Source: Macrolepiota albuminosa (lineage: Eukaryota; Basidiomycota; Agaricomycetes; Agaricales; Agaricaceae). From it: a DNA stretch of 64,000 nucleotides. The notes below the pieces were generated by a model that saw only the letters and a list, made by a program, of their open reading frames with translations, did no database searches and was not told where the DNA came from. The stretch covers positions 174,258 to 238,257 of the forward strand of contig JAMWFC010000084.1 in assembly GCA_027475525.1 (NCBI GenBank), read 5' to 3'. Made by a program: the position numbers and the translations under genes. Below, in pieces: positions 21,992-35,490 of this stretch. Numbering within the stretch: position 1 is the stretch's first letter; each line of letters starts with the position of its first letter.

Positions 21992-24900
21992 ATGGCGAGC
22001 GACTCGTCGGATCTGTGGTCCCCACGAAACGGGACGACGACGTTCAGCTCGCTCTCCGTCTCACAAACACCCCTCTCACCGTCAAGATATTCGTACTCTT
22101 ATTCAGGTGTGGACCATTCAAGAACACTCGTTCTGGGCACTGAGTTTTATTCAGACACTCAACGGCCGTCTTCAGATAGCGGCGACCGCAGTCCAGGCAT
22201 ACAAATGAGGCGCAACACCGTGTCTCCAACGCAAATCTCTGACTCTGAATCCTACACCGACTCCAACTCCATCGACGAGGTCGAGGCCACCCTCAACGAC
22301 CTCGACCAACAATTCGAAAACGCCGAGCAAGCGCTCACAGAATGGTCCCGAGGCTCCTCTTCGCGTTCACCGTATACGTCAGACTCGTACTCGGGGCCGG
22401 GCACGTTCACAAGCACAGGATATACAGGTTCCCCGTCCTACGTTTCGCTCCCAACATTCAGTCAACGCCCAGCCGCAGCTTCTCCATCTGACCCTCGTGT
22501 GCGCCTCAGCAGAATCTCCGAGAGAACAGAGGAATCTTCTCGTCCCGTCTCTGGGTCTTTTTCTGCAGCCGGTGGCACCAGGCCAGCCAACCCAACACCA
22601 GATGCATTTCGCCGCTCAGCACTGCTTTCGGGTACTTCTTCTTCTCATCCACGCACGTCGGCTGATCCTGGACTGCCGCCTCCGGGACGCACCGGCGAAC
22701 TCATCGCTGTCTTTGAGACCAGCTCTGGACATGCTAGGACTTCTACCCCAGGAGAGAGTGCTTCCAGCCCTTTATACAGCACCAGCTATGGATACGGCTC
22801 ACGACCTTCATCACCCTCCAAGCCGTCAACGTCATTCACGGCAACAGACACAAGGCCCACGGGTTCGTCCTTCCTATCGCCTGCCACGCGGCCTTCGACG
22901 TCCATGTCGGGCGATGGCACGTTCCTTTCGACGACGCCCGGTGGGACGTTGACACGCACCACAGGTTCTTACCTCACACCAAGTTACACGCAGTCGCCCA
23001 GCACGTTTAGTCGCACAACTCGCACAGAGACTGACACAAGATTTACTGGAACTGACACACCTATCTACACGGGAACCGACACTCGTACCTTCACGGGAAC
23101 TGACACTCGTACCTTCACCACAGATAACCGGACGAGGGCGGATACGCGTACATACACTATGACGTTCACAGACACGTCCGTCACGCCCACCTCGACTTTA
23201 CGTCGTCCCCAACAGACCTCTCCTCGTTCACCATTAACGTCAGTGCGCAACATCATAGCATTATGGAAAGAACGCACGCCTTCGATCAGCCGACCGGCCG
23301 GAATGACCTCTGCAGTGGGTTCAGCAGGCGTCTCGCCCCTACCAGAAGCGGGAAGAACGAGAAGAATGCAAAATGGAAATGGCAAGGAACCAGTAACGCC
23401 AACACGGAACGACAGAACCAAAAGTGCACAGCCGTCCCCTGGCCTTGACGTTGCAGATTTGCTTCCTTATGCACAAAGCACAGAGGCAGTGAGTCCATCG
23501 CGCTCAAGTTCTAATCGGTTTTTTGACTTTGTGCATGTTTGTCTATAGCCTCTCTTTATCGGCCAACTATGGTTCCTCAATGTTCATGACGCGGCTCCGT
23601 ACCCTTGGCAGAGATGTCAGGCACTTCTCTATCCAAACTCGTTGCTTCTTTCGTGGCTGTCTCCAACAGGCGGAAGGGGTATTGTGGCTCTCGACCTTTT
23701 GAATTGTACTAATGTCCAGTCTGCACCTTCCCCGACCCACCCCTCGGCACGAGATGACATTGGAACCATAGCGGCGAGAGAACAGAGTATGAAGAAGGAT
23801 AGTCAACCGTTGATGGATATGCTTGTACCATTCCATATGTTTTATGCGGATGGAGTTGAGAGGCTAGCGGCGGAGAGTTTATTGGAGCGACAGAGATGGG
23901 TCAATCGTCTATGGTAATGTTATCCTCTCTTATTCGAGTCTTCGTGCACTGACGCGATGTACGCGGCTGCAGGGAGGCAGTGAACCGACCGGTCGTCATG
24001 CCAGATTCCTCATCCGTGATGCGCTCGCCAGCTGGCTCAATCCGAACCATTCTTTCCATCGAAAGTTGCTCAAGCGTCACGAGCAGTGGTTCGAGTTCAA
24101 CAGTTTACATCCCCCCCTTAAGCACCCTCCCTTCGATCCCTGACTTTTCATCCAACGCATCCATGCGCTCCTCTAGATCTGACAGACTTACGCGCGGGGC
24201 ATCAATCCTCTCTTCCCATCACACACGTACAGTTGATGACACCGTCATCTCAAACCAAGAGTACATCTACCCCGGCGATGCACGCGCCATCCAGCCCGCT
24301 CGAACTGGTTCTCTCCTCAGACGCAGCGGCTCTATGGCAGACCTTGACGCCGAGTTCGCCATGGCAGTTTCGCGCGCAAGGGACGCAAGACCGGGTTTGG
24401 GATTTCCCAATCTGGTGCTAGGCGGAGCGCCTGTCACGGTTTCGAGTGGCCCGAACCTCGGTCGCAATGTGGTCGTCACGCCACCCCCCGGAGGCAGGGG
24501 AAGCGATCGTGCGCGCTCTGAGATTTCGGACGAGCAATTTTTCTCTGCTAGGTCGACGGAGGGATCGAGGTCGGCTCGTTATACGCCGACTTCCTATTTA
24601 TCCGAAAGCCGCTCGTCAACGGGGCTCAGGACGGATGCGACGCCGTCGCCGTATGGGTATACTACTACTACGGGTTCTATGACGAGCGGGACGCATATTG
24701 TGCCCTCGACGCTGTCGTATCGAGGAACAAGCTCTGCGTCGTATCTGGGTGACTCGCATGATGCAAGCTCGAGGCCGTCTGGTAGTACTGCGCCCTCGGG
24801 GACCTCGCTCTCGAGGACCAGAGAGGTGAGAAGGAGGGGACCGAGAAGTTTGAGGTCGCATTCGTCGGGGCCGTTGACAGATGGCTCGTCGGATAAAGAG

Positions 24901-27900
24901 AATTCGAGTGGGAGTTTTACGTCAGATACTAGGACGCAGTCGACGGACTCGAGGACTCATCTAAGTTCAAGTTATACTCCTAGCAGCGCGACTTACTCCC
25001 GGCTTTGTTCGGAGGGCAGCCGTAACTGTACGACGTCGGGAAGCGGGAGTTATTCATCCGGGAGCAGGAGCTATACAGATAGTGGAAGTTACACGCCCAA
25101 CTACAGTTATGCCAGCCGCAGCTACTCGTCTGGTGAGTCTGGTATTCGGACGGGCAGTGGTACTGCAACGTCATCGGACGAGACGGGCTACGATATCTGC
25201 TTCTCTTCCGACATTTCTGAACGGCTGACGACGTCCCGCGACCAGTCCATGACACCATCATCGTCTGTGACCCCGCTGAGACGAGAACAAGAACAAGTGA
25301 GCTCGGACGTGGAGTCAGAGAACTTTGTCACGGCTTCTCAGGGTAGCTCGGACTACGTCTCAGCGAGGAGTCCATCCTTGGAGGGCTCTGTCCTGTCGGC
25401 TGGGGACTCTGAGACGTCTTCTTATAAATCGTTCCCCACCATCCCTTCTGATACAGAGTTCATGACGCCGGATACAGGCTACTCCCACTATCGCACGAGC
25501 TCTGAGCCGTCGTCACTGGGCTCAGAGTATATCACTGCAGAATCGTGCCCTACAATTCCTTCGGAACAGAACAGTCCTGCTCTGTCTTCGATCAGGTTGA
25601 GGTCGGAAGCTGGTGCTCCAGATGTGGTGCGCTTGCCTACCCTTTCGGCGATTCCGTCGATCAGCTCGCCGTCGGTGTTCTCAGATGTTTCCCCACCTTT
25701 GCCGTCACCATTGTCGGAAACATCTTCTACTCATCTAACGTTGTCGCTGCCTTCTCCCTTGCCGCCGTCGCGTTCCTTGTCGCCATCTCCTCCCTTGCCG
25801 CCGTTGCCTGAACCGGTGCCAACCTCACCCATGCCAATCTCAGCCATGCCAATCTTACCCGCGCCAATCTTGGTACCTTCGTCTCCTGACCTCCCGCCGT
25901 TGCCCCCAATTGCTCCTTCCCGTTCACCGACGCCGACTCCTCAGGTGCGCTCGCTGGCAACCGAAAGTAGGGTTGCGACGCCGACTCGGATTCCGTCCCG
26001 TGCGCCATCCTTGGATTCTGTGACAAGGGAGGTGTCATTCGACCAAAGCAGTACCAGCGTCCCGCCCGCTCCCGAAAGTGTGGTACTATCGAATTCAGTC
26101 GCAACACCTTCGACGTTGATCCTGTCAAGCTCTCCAGCACCCTCTGAACATCCGTCGACGCCGGCTCCTCGTTTTCCAGCTGTGCCTTCAGCATCCAGTC
26201 CGACTATCTCGTCAGTATCAAGCTTGGCTGACTTGACACCAGTGCTGTCAGAGCCACGTAACGCATCGTTGTCTGATCGCGCGCCACCACCGAGAAGCCC
26301 TCAGCAGAGAACGGATCTCTCGTACGAGTCGTCTCAGTTGGCACCGTCGCCGTCTGTGATGACCTTGGCCATGCCAGAGGGGCACGACGCGTCATTCGAC
26401 ACAAGCATCTTGAGGCCTTCTGGATCCGGTGTTTCTTCAGTGGACAGAATGAGCGCTATTCCTGAGACGCCGACTAATCTTTCGTCTGCAATCCCTCGCT
26501 CGCCGCTTCCGCAGCTGACTCCTGTACCGATACTGCCACGTTCTATCTCGACGTCTTCTGTAGCGCCAACACCGTCTCCTCTACATGAGCGTTTACCATT
26601 GCCTTCATTGTCGAGTCTTTCTACGTTGTCATCGACCACGACCTCATCATTAGTGACCACTCCGAGGACTTTCACGTTGTCGTCTCCACGCCTGTCGGAT
26701 GTTCCTCCGCTTGCGCCTTCTGAGGTGTCCTCATCGCGTGTTCGGACGCCGTCTGCCCTTGCATTGTCTGAAGCGACGTTGAGCCCCAGGGTGCTGTCGG
26801 ATGTTCCTCCGCTTGCGCCTTCTGAGGCGTCTTCATCGCGTGTTCCGACGCCGTCTGCCCTTGCATTGTCTGAAGCGACGTTGAGCCCCAGGGTGCTGTC
26901 GGATGTTCCTCCGCTTGTGCCTTCTGAGGCGTCTTCATCGCGTGTTCGGACGCCGTCTGCCCTTGCGTTGTCTGAAGCGACGTTGAGCCCCAGGGTGCCC
27001 ACGATTGGACCGTCGCCTGTGTCGTCACGGGCTATCAGCACGCCCTCGGAACTGAGTCTTCCTGAGGATCCTATTCAAGGTCCCCCGTTGGATTCGGCTC
27101 GGCCTCGTTCAGATGCATTGGTAAGATTCCTCATTTTGTTTGCTAGGTTCTAATAGGTTGACGAAATAATCAGTCCCCTCCTTTACCTCGGACATCACTC
27201 GAGGCGCCAGAGGGTTCTATCATCGTTTCAATTTTGACACCTCAAGGTTCTGCGCAGCCGACTCAAGCCGACCTGCCAACGGTGATATCGGAGAGTGTGC
27301 CGACGGAGCGTGATCTTTCAAGAGATATTGACCGTATCGCAGACGATCTTCGTCAGTATGATATTGCCCGGGGAAACGAAAATAGAGAGCTGTCGGACAA
27401 CGTACGCGCTCTCCGAGATGAACTGCGCGACCTTTCCGACTACCTGCATCGAAGTCCGCCACATCCGCCACCACCAGAGTTGCCCCAACTTTTGGATGAA
27501 ATAGTTGGTGGAAGTACTCCCGTTTCTACGTTATCCCCGATTGATCAACGCGCGCTACACCCCCCAACTCGTACAACAAGCCTCTCCAGCAGCAGCGTAG
27601 GGTCGTATCTTACTTCGTACTATTCGGACGACGATCTTGTGGAATCAGAGTCGTGGCACAGCCCACCTTGGCATGCCCCAACTCCGTCATACGTGCCATC
27701 GCTCATCCAGGACGAAATGTTCATGCCTTCTCAACCAATGTCGTCTCAGGATGCTCCGCCGCCTGATGCACATGCTTTTTCTCCACATGCTATGCCTGCT
27801 GCTCGCTCTTCTCCTGCTGCACCTGCTCGCTCTTCTCCTGCTATACCTGCTCGCTCTTCTCCTGTTACACCTGCTGCTCGCTCTTCTCCCGCCTTACCTG

Positions 27901-30900
27901 CTATCCCTGCTCCTCCGCCCTCACCCTCAAATGGTGATTCCTCCTCATCGTCGTCGTCTTCGTTAACTCCCATGCCAAACCCCATGCATCCGCGTCTCCC
28001 GTCCCCTCCTGATCTTTCCGGCCCCTTGAACGAAGTACGGGATCGGTTGAACGCGCTGCGGGATGGTCAAACTTTGACTAATAATATGCTCGACATGCTT
28101 CGAGATCGGGTACCTCCAGTTGACGACGAGTTGCACGATCGATTACAACGAATTGAAGAACTTTTGCGAGGTATGGCAGAAAATCGTCCTGGAGTAGCAA
28201 CAAGAGAGGAACACTATCCGCAACGACCCTTGTCAGCAGTGTTTTCTGAGGCGAGTCTTTCTAACTTCAGAAATGTAGAGCCACCAGCCACAACCTCGAC
28301 CCGACAAGGACCTTCCGTGATGGATCAGTTTCAAGAAGCATTTGCAATAAATGTAGCATCACCTACACCAGTGATACAACCGCCTGATATTGACCCTATC
28401 CGGCACACTCGTCAAGAAGTCAGAAGCATCGATTCTGTCACGACTGTAGATATGTTAAGGCGGTCTGAATCTGCGCCGTTGCCCGGTCAAGTGCACCCTA
28501 TCGGACCGCGTCGTCGTCCTTCTAGAACCCAATTCGAACCAAGGGTTGTTCACCCAGGCCCATCTGTACCTACAGAGCCGTCCGCACCTACAGGACCGCC
28601 TGCACCTCCAGGACCGCCTGCACCTCCAGGACCACCTGCACCTCCATTACCGCAGGAACATCGGGAAGGCGATGAACGTGTTGTTGAAGGTGCTGAGCCT
28701 AGCCAACCTGTACCTATGCTACCGACGAGGCCAGAAATTGACATGGAAAATACTATACGAAACATGCGTATCAGGGCCGACCCCGGAAGTGATGGGATAT
28801 ATCGTCCTCCTGTTGGTCCTATTCTTGTCCGTGTATCCTAGGATCAATCTGAATTTCTATCTAATTTCACTAGCCTCCACTGCACGGAACGCCCCCGCGT
28901 GCGCATACAACCCCACCTGAACCAAGAGAAGGACGAAGTTGGTACCGACCACGCAATGAGGTCTGTCTCTTCTTTCTGAATTGACATATCGGAACTCAAA
29001 TGTTGACCACAGGGGTCTGTCCCTAACGCAACTCGCGGAGCACAAGCCGCACCTGCGGCACCTGCGCCTCAGACCCAGGTTCCGCAACCTCCGCAACCTC
29101 AACAACCTCCAGGCGGGCAGATTCCAAATGAACCAATGCCTCAACCCCCGGTGAGTTGTATATCTGGTCTGTTCGATGGTGGTAACTAAACCCCTTGACA
29201 GGTGGTTGTCCAACTCCCGCCTGTGTTCGAAGGAATAATGGATCTATTAAGAGTGAGTTGTGATGCATCTACCATGACTTGTGGATAATTATGCCCAAAC
29301 AGCAAAACCGTGATGCTCAGGCTGCCTCACTTCAGCAACAGCGAGGGATTATGGACTATATAAGAGGATTGAACGAATGGTTGCGGCAAGACATTGATGA
29401 CCGTCGCAATGAGTTACGCGGAGTCAGCGCCCGTGTTGACCAGGTTCTGGATGACCTTCACAATATGACAGTTACAGGTAAGCATTTTTTAGCTGTTGAC
29501 ATTGTTTGTCACTCATGATTATTCCTAGTTCCACCCAATGAAAGTGAACGTACTTCTCCTAGAAGTGCAGTCAGTTCTACCCCCTCAGCCCTTGGCCCAG
29601 CTGTGCCTGCGTTTCCAATGGGACCACGAACACCAATAGCAACAGGTCCAACAGGTCCAACAGGTCCAACAGTTCCAACAGTTCCAACAGGTCCACAAGG
29701 TCCACCAGTGCAAATGCCTGTGCCACAACGTGTTGTTCCCGATGGGCCAGTCATTGCTGCACCTGGCGATTATCCGCCAGGCTTTATTCCATTTGAGCCT
29801 GTAATGCCACCTGTGATACCAGACGGACCTCCTGGCCATGGTCCTCGACATCGGAGACAAACACCTGTCCAACCGTTCATTCCCCCTGGTCCCAATATTG
29901 TTCCGGCGCCCCCTATCCCACCAATTTATCGCCCGACACCAGGTCCTGGACCTATGCCGCTTCCGCCTGCTGCTGAGCCGACAGTGGTACCCTTCATACC
30001 TCCTGAGGTCTATCAACATGACTCACCACATGGTAATTACAATGTAATCCATGAACCTGGGACACCTACCAGTAGCAGTAGTTCTTCGACGACGTCTACG
30101 AGAACCAGGAGCTCCACACTTAGCCCAGCCTCTTCTCGGGACCACAGGCTTGGTGATTATGGAACGAGCAGCAGTCGTCGGCCTTCTCACAGTCGTCGGC
30201 CCTCTCACGGTAGATCCTCTCGATCCCCTGTACAGACTCCACTTCCGCGACCTGAGATTCACCAGGTGTTCCCTTCACCAATTCAACAGCCGATCACCGT
30301 TACCCCATCTCCACCCCATATGGAACATCCACATGTGGACTCTCAGCTGCCTCAGCCGCCGATAATAATACACCAGCCGCCGACTGGCCCGGGGAATGTG
30401 CCGCCAACTGGACCAACAATCATGCCGGAGTTTCCTCCGCCGGTGGTGATACAACGGAGTGGTTCGCCGTCGAGTCCGTCGAGTTCCTCCAGTTCGTCGA
30501 GCTCTGGACGGCATAGCCGTCATAGCAGAGGCAGTAGGCGTAGTAGGCGTAGTGGCAGTCGACCTTCCCCGCCGCCAGAAGTCGTAATTTCACAACCACC
30601 AACTCAGCCGCCTATCATCATACAGCCTTCCGGTGCTGGTCCCCGTTCTCGTTCACCATCACCTCCACGTTCTCATTCGAGGCCTCGAACGCCTACCCCC
30701 GTTGAGGCCATGGGTCCTGGAGTCGTGTACCCTCCTCCTGTTCAGGTCGTACATGAACAACCCCCCGTATTGGTTGCGCGTAGCGCATCTTCCGGAAGTC
30801 GCAGTGATCATCGCAGCCACAGAAGTCGCAGTCGCAGTCACAGTGATCATCGCGGCCGTGGAAGTCGCAGCCGAAGTTCACCGACACATTTGGTCTTGCC

Positions 30901-33900
30901 GTCTCAACCGACGGAACCTCCGGTGGTCGTGGTTCAACCCTCTGTGCCTGATGTGGCGCCAACTTTACCTCCGAGCCAAATTCCGAGCGTGGTTCAAGCG
31001 TACCCTCCGGGTGCGGCAGGCATGGTTCCGATGTATCATCCGGGCGTGGTTTCTGTACCACCAGCCGAAACTATCCCTGTCATCGTGCCACGAACAAGTT
31101 CGTCTCGATCTGAATCTCCATCTCCCCGTCCCTCGCCTCCTGTTGTGGTTCAACAGCCACAGGTGTCAGTGGTGCCAGTTCCTATGACCACAGGTGGTAC
31201 CCGGACTGGTTCTCCTCGTGAAACCTCCTCGCGACTGCCCGATGTTGTCGTTCGTGAATCTGACAGGAGCCGGTATGAGTCTCCTGAGTCTCGTCGGAGA
31301 CCTCGTTCGTCCTCCTATGATGATCGTTCACCCTCTTCGTATTATCAATCTCGTCGAAGACATCGTTGCAGCTGCAGCCGGTCTTATTCACCCCAGCGAA
31401 GGTGCCGCCACGATGTCTGCGAGCACGACCGTTACCGACACCGAAGTCGGATGCCTTGCGATCGATGTCGTGGACGGTCGTCGTCTTACGATGATTATGG
31501 TCGATCCAGGAGGCGCAGATCTCGATATGAACGCGATCGACCGCGAAGTTACACTCCCGATTCGCCGCGGAGCTATTCGTCACGCTCGCGAGACCCCAGT
31601 CGGCGACGACACGGGCGCCGGACCGATTCCGTGCCACTGCGTCGGTCATCGAGTACGGGTCATGGTCGACGATCGGCTTACCCTGAGAGTGACGATTATA
31701 TCACTACGCCTCGTAGGCCTCGCTCTCCCGCGCCTGTGCCACGACCGGACACCGCCACATCACAAGCTCCGCCCATTCATGTCATCAGCCCGACCACTGT
31801 CCAATCTGACCGTCCAGTAACCCAGCTCGGGCCATTTTCCGATCCCAGCGGTCAACATGTATTACCCGACCATAGTTCTTCGCAATACGGTAAGTCTTGA
31901 CAAGTTCTGTTCAACATTGTCTAACTACATACCTATCAGAGTACGAACCGCACTTGTCCCGACGTCCTTCCCAGCGCACTTACACCACAAGAGGAACGAC
32001 TCCTCATGGGGCGAGAGAACCAGACTCGCGTGAACAAGACGGGTCTCATCCCGTTCCCGGACACCCTCCCACTGAACGTACTCCCAGACAACGAGAGGCC
32101 GAGCTTCCTCGTGAAGAGCGTTCTCCCACTCCCGTTCCCCACCCTGCCTCGGCCAGGTCGACAACCCAACCACTACCACAGCGTTCGCCGTCACAACCAC
32201 ATCGTGCCGTCACACCGGCTCCTGGGGACTATGAGCGTGAGGAGCAACACATTCAGCGCCTTCAGGATGCGGAGCAGCTTGTCCACAATGCCGCACAGTC
32301 GATTCTTGGAGCCGACCGTGATCGCGAGCGTGACTTCCGCCTCAATGAAGAGGATCGCGATCGGGTATTCCAAGAGGGAGAGGCACGGCGCCATCAGGAG
32401 GCCCAGGAACGCGCCGAGACCATATGGCAAGAGTTCCGCGACAGGATCGCTGCATTGCCTCTCCCTGTTCCAGTTCAACCTCCTGCGGAAGCGGCTGTCG
32501 CGCAAACTGAAGATGCGGCTGCTGACCGGGCAACTATACACTCAGAAGCTCAGGTACAAACAGCGGTCCAGATGTTGGATACCATAGAGGCAGAGAGAGC
32601 CGAATTCGCTCGGGAACGCGAAGCCGCTACGCAGGAGAGAGAGAGGTTAATGCAGGAATTGGCCTCGGCCCACCAGAGTCAGGCAGAAGCGCAAGACGCG
32701 CGTATCAAACAATTGGAAAACGAATTGGCTGCAGTTCGTAAAGAACTTGAGGACGAGAAGCAGCAGCGTATGATGATTGAGACTGAGCAGCGTGAGCGCG
32801 AAAGCCAAGCCCTTCAAGAACGCGATGAATCTATTCGCAATCAGCTTGGGGATATCACCAACATAGTGCAAGGACACCAGGTGGCTTGTGATGAGAAGAA
32901 TGCGCGGATGGAGGAGCGTTGGCAGGAAAAACAAACTCGTCGTGCAGACAAAGACCAGAAGATGGATGCCCTCGAAGCCCTTGTGAGGAAGCTAGCTCAG
33001 GAAATGGAAGAGAGTCGGGATCTCGCTTTGGAAGCTAAGATTGCTCGCGAGCGATCTCCTAGTATGTTCTAATTCTTTTCTTGTTTCCCGTGTACCGGAC
33101 TCATCATCTTCGACAAGGTCTCCAAGACGTTATCCAGAAGCTGGAAGAACAAAATGCAGCTCAACAGGCTATGTTGGAGGAGCTCTCTAAAGGTTTGTTT
33201 CCATTGTTTGTTCAATTGCTTGCTGTACCGAACATTTCTCTCACAGGTTGGCGTGAGGACTGTGCTCGTTACCATGAGGAAACCATCGCGAGAGTGGAGG
33301 AGACTGCGCATCAACAAGTTGAATTCAATATCCAAGGAGTATGTATTTCGTTATTTTTCTTTGTAATGTGCACTGACTTGACTGTCTTCAATAGTACCTT
33401 GATGAATTCAGCAGAGCATTGGCAACCGAAGTCCGAATGTTGCTCGGCGAAGTTGGTAAACTGCGGGAGGAACGTCGTGGACTTCAACAGTATGTTTCTC
33501 CATCTGTCTTCATTGCACCTTCTCATATCGTGGACTACAGCGAACTCGGGCAACTACTGTTGTTGCGATCCAAGTATGGTCCCGGCGGAGAATATGATCC
33601 AGACTGGTACGTTTCCTTCAAAGTTGCTTCTCGTAACTGGTCCTTACTCTCCCACAGGAAACCAGCCCCTGGAGCACCAGGCGGACCTCCATTGGACCCT
33701 CAACCACCCCCGGAGCCACCTGCGCCTCAGGAAGGTCCTCCACTCGCTAAACCAGCGTGGCGCAAGATCACTCCTCGGGTACCTCGTCCTAAAAAGCCCA
33801 AGAAAGAAGCGGCTCCGCCCCCACAACAACCGCCGCCGCCGCCGCCAACCCAAGCTCCCCAGGCCGGACCATCGTCTCATCCGCATATGTATCGTGGACC

Positions 33901-34122
33901 TGATCCAAGAACCTCTTGGGCTGCGTGGAGACGTACGTAACTACAGCTTTATCATATTGAATTTTGTGATTAACGTGGTTGGGTTTGTTTTTAGCGGACA
34001 TTAGTCAGGTCCCGAGTCTGCCATCGACGCCGGCGCCTGCGGCACATCTGTTGGTACCAGGCCCTCAAGAACGGAGCCCAGGCTTGTTTGGGCCTAGAAC
34101 GCCCACTGGTTCAGTCCGGTAG
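21992..34122 (+). CDS. Giant PH-domain, intrinsically disordered, coiled-coil protein (about 3775 aa)
   Basis: Sixteen exons join in frame: 21992-23488, 23549-23913, 23973-27120, 27174-28826, 28874-28960, 29013-29150, 29202-29252, 29303-29477, 29529-31889, 31940-33061, 33118-33192, 33247-33338, 33395-33489, 33541-33606, 33658-33932, 33995-34122. Start chosen at ATG 21992 (ggccATGgcg). Residues about 500-625 form a PH-like domain (PLFIGQLWFLNVHDAAPY; LLSWLSPTGGRGIVALDLL; ADGVERLAAESLLERQRWV). Before and after it lie very long Ser/Thr/Pro-rich disordered regions. Then come a short coiled-coil module (about 2297-2371), an Arg/Ser-rich stretch, a long coiled coil (about 3250-3600) and a Pro-rich tail. 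It is probably a membrane- or cortex-associated scaffold, which is an inference. The donor at 28827 (GTCCGT) is the weakest junction; the locus could be two genes split there. Confidence 0.75.
26696..27001 (+). repeat. 102-bp in-frame minisatellite (3 copies of a 34-residue unit)
   Basis: Units start near 26697, 26799 and 26901 with period 102. Each encodes a Ser/Pro/Leu-rich unit beginning LSDVPPLAPSE. Copies differ by a few bases. Because 102 is a multiple of three, the frame of the giant protein is kept. This is a true coding repeat, unlike the 77-bp duplications. Confidence 0.92.
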
Positions 34123-34678
34123 TTGATTTTATTTGGATTGGAATCTATTGCGTAGATATTATTGATATGAACTATTTATGACCTCTTGCTCACTAACTAC
34201 TTGGTACTGACTTTTTTTCTTGGCATTTTTATTCGTGTGTTTTGAATAATGTATACATATAATATTCACATCTTGTGGAAACAAACCGATTTTCTTATTT
34301 GCTATGGTGAGCCGGTCGTTTTCAGGTCTATGGTATTCCATATTCTGGTGGACCACGCTGTTTTTTACGGAATGCAACCCAACATTATTAGTACCTGGAT
34401 GATAGTTAGTGACTTATTGTCGACGCAGTAAACTACCATCGCTTTCATGGAGTCGTTTGCGTAGGGCAGATCCAATGTACTCTGGCAGCTGAGGCTACGT
34501 GCCCCGCCGGCTAGCCCAGCGTGAGATAAGGCGGGTGATTAATAAGGACTGCTTTTTATTTCCTTTTACGGTTATGTAATGATACCTATTCTGACTACGA
34601 AATGAAACTATTGGTTTCACCTTCCTTCAGCGATAAACATATCATTTTATACTTAGATGCCGTTCTCTCAGCTTGTTC
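34123..34678. other. Intergenic region
   Basis: AT-rich, with no ORF of interest. It holds the 3' end of the giant gene and presumably the promoter of the next gene. Confidence 0.7.
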
Positions 34679-35485
34679 ATGGCTTCGTCCGATCTTTCTG
34701 TCTCATCGGAACATCATGTCCGTCCTATGGGCGGTGAAGCAAATTTCACTTCTCAGACGGCTTCTCAAGGAGCCTTTACTGATGCTCCTGCTGCACCGAC
34801 ACCCCAAGATATCGTATTATTGCCTAATGCAGGCGTTCCCGGTCCTCTTACAGACGATTTTGATTTTGATGGAAAGATCACTCTACCTGATGGGATCAGT
34901 CGTTTCCAGCTACCGCTGGCCGTCCGCGTCCGAGAGACACCTAAGGCAGGGCACTTCATGCTTCTTGATGGGACTTTAGGGGGATTATTTGTGTTGACAG
35001 TAAGTACCCTAAGACACTGACCTCTTGAGAGGTCCTTGCTTCCTTTCCTAAAATAGAACTAATTAGATTCCTCCACACTGGTTGACCGAACCTCGACCTC
35101 CACCATCTTACTTCCAAACCTTCCAACTTCCACAGCGGGTAAATCGACCTTCGGTGCTGATAGCAACTACGTCATCATTTGATTGATACAAGCTCGGAAA
35201 TAAACGATATTTTTCTCCAGCATCCCAAGTACATTGCAAGATCCTTGCAGATAACGCCTCCCAGCCGATTATCTTTACTGTGTTTGAACCAGAGGGTAAG
35301 CTTATCTGATATATTATATCTTATTTCGATACATGTTTATTCACTTCTTCCTGCATACCTGGTCTGGTGTCATATTCTACAATGTGAAGTTGAGGATCGT
35401 GAGATCAGTACGATATAAGTCGATGTTTTCAGGTTGTGGTGTACATAGGAGGAAGATCTTCAACTATTATATTACGATTTTGTGA
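34679..35485 (+). CDS. Unknown small protein, four exons (182 aa)
   Basis: Proposed exons: 34679-34999, 35067-35138, 35193-35295, 35433-35485 (549 nt). The N-terminus is Ser/Ala/Pro-rich. The body includes DGISRFQLPLAVRVRETPK, LLDGTLGGLFVLT, IPPHWLTEPRPPPSYFQTF and RYFSPASQVHCKILADNASQ. These read like a beta-rich globular domain, but I do not recognise the family. The first three exons join cleanly. The last intron (137 nt) and final exon are less certain. A 60-bp piece spanning the end of exon 1 recurs inverted at 36885-36946. Confidence 0.6.
34955..35013 (+). repeat. Inverted repeat arm 1 (exon-intron fragment)
   Basis: The 59-bp segment covers the end of exon 1 (LLDGTLGGLFVLT) and the first bases of intron 1. 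It matches the reverse complement of 36885-36946 with only about five differences over 56 bases. Confidence 0.85.
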
Positions 35486-35490
35486 CGGAT

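Noticed and set aside
26334..27041. Long antisense Asp/Thr/Gly-rich ORFs in the giant gene
   Set aside because: Mirror frames of a Ser/Pro-rich minisatellite; the plus frame joins a 16-exon gene.
30023..31820. Several Arg/His-rich ORFs on both strands
   Set aside because: Shadows of the Arg/Ser-rich exon of the giant protein.
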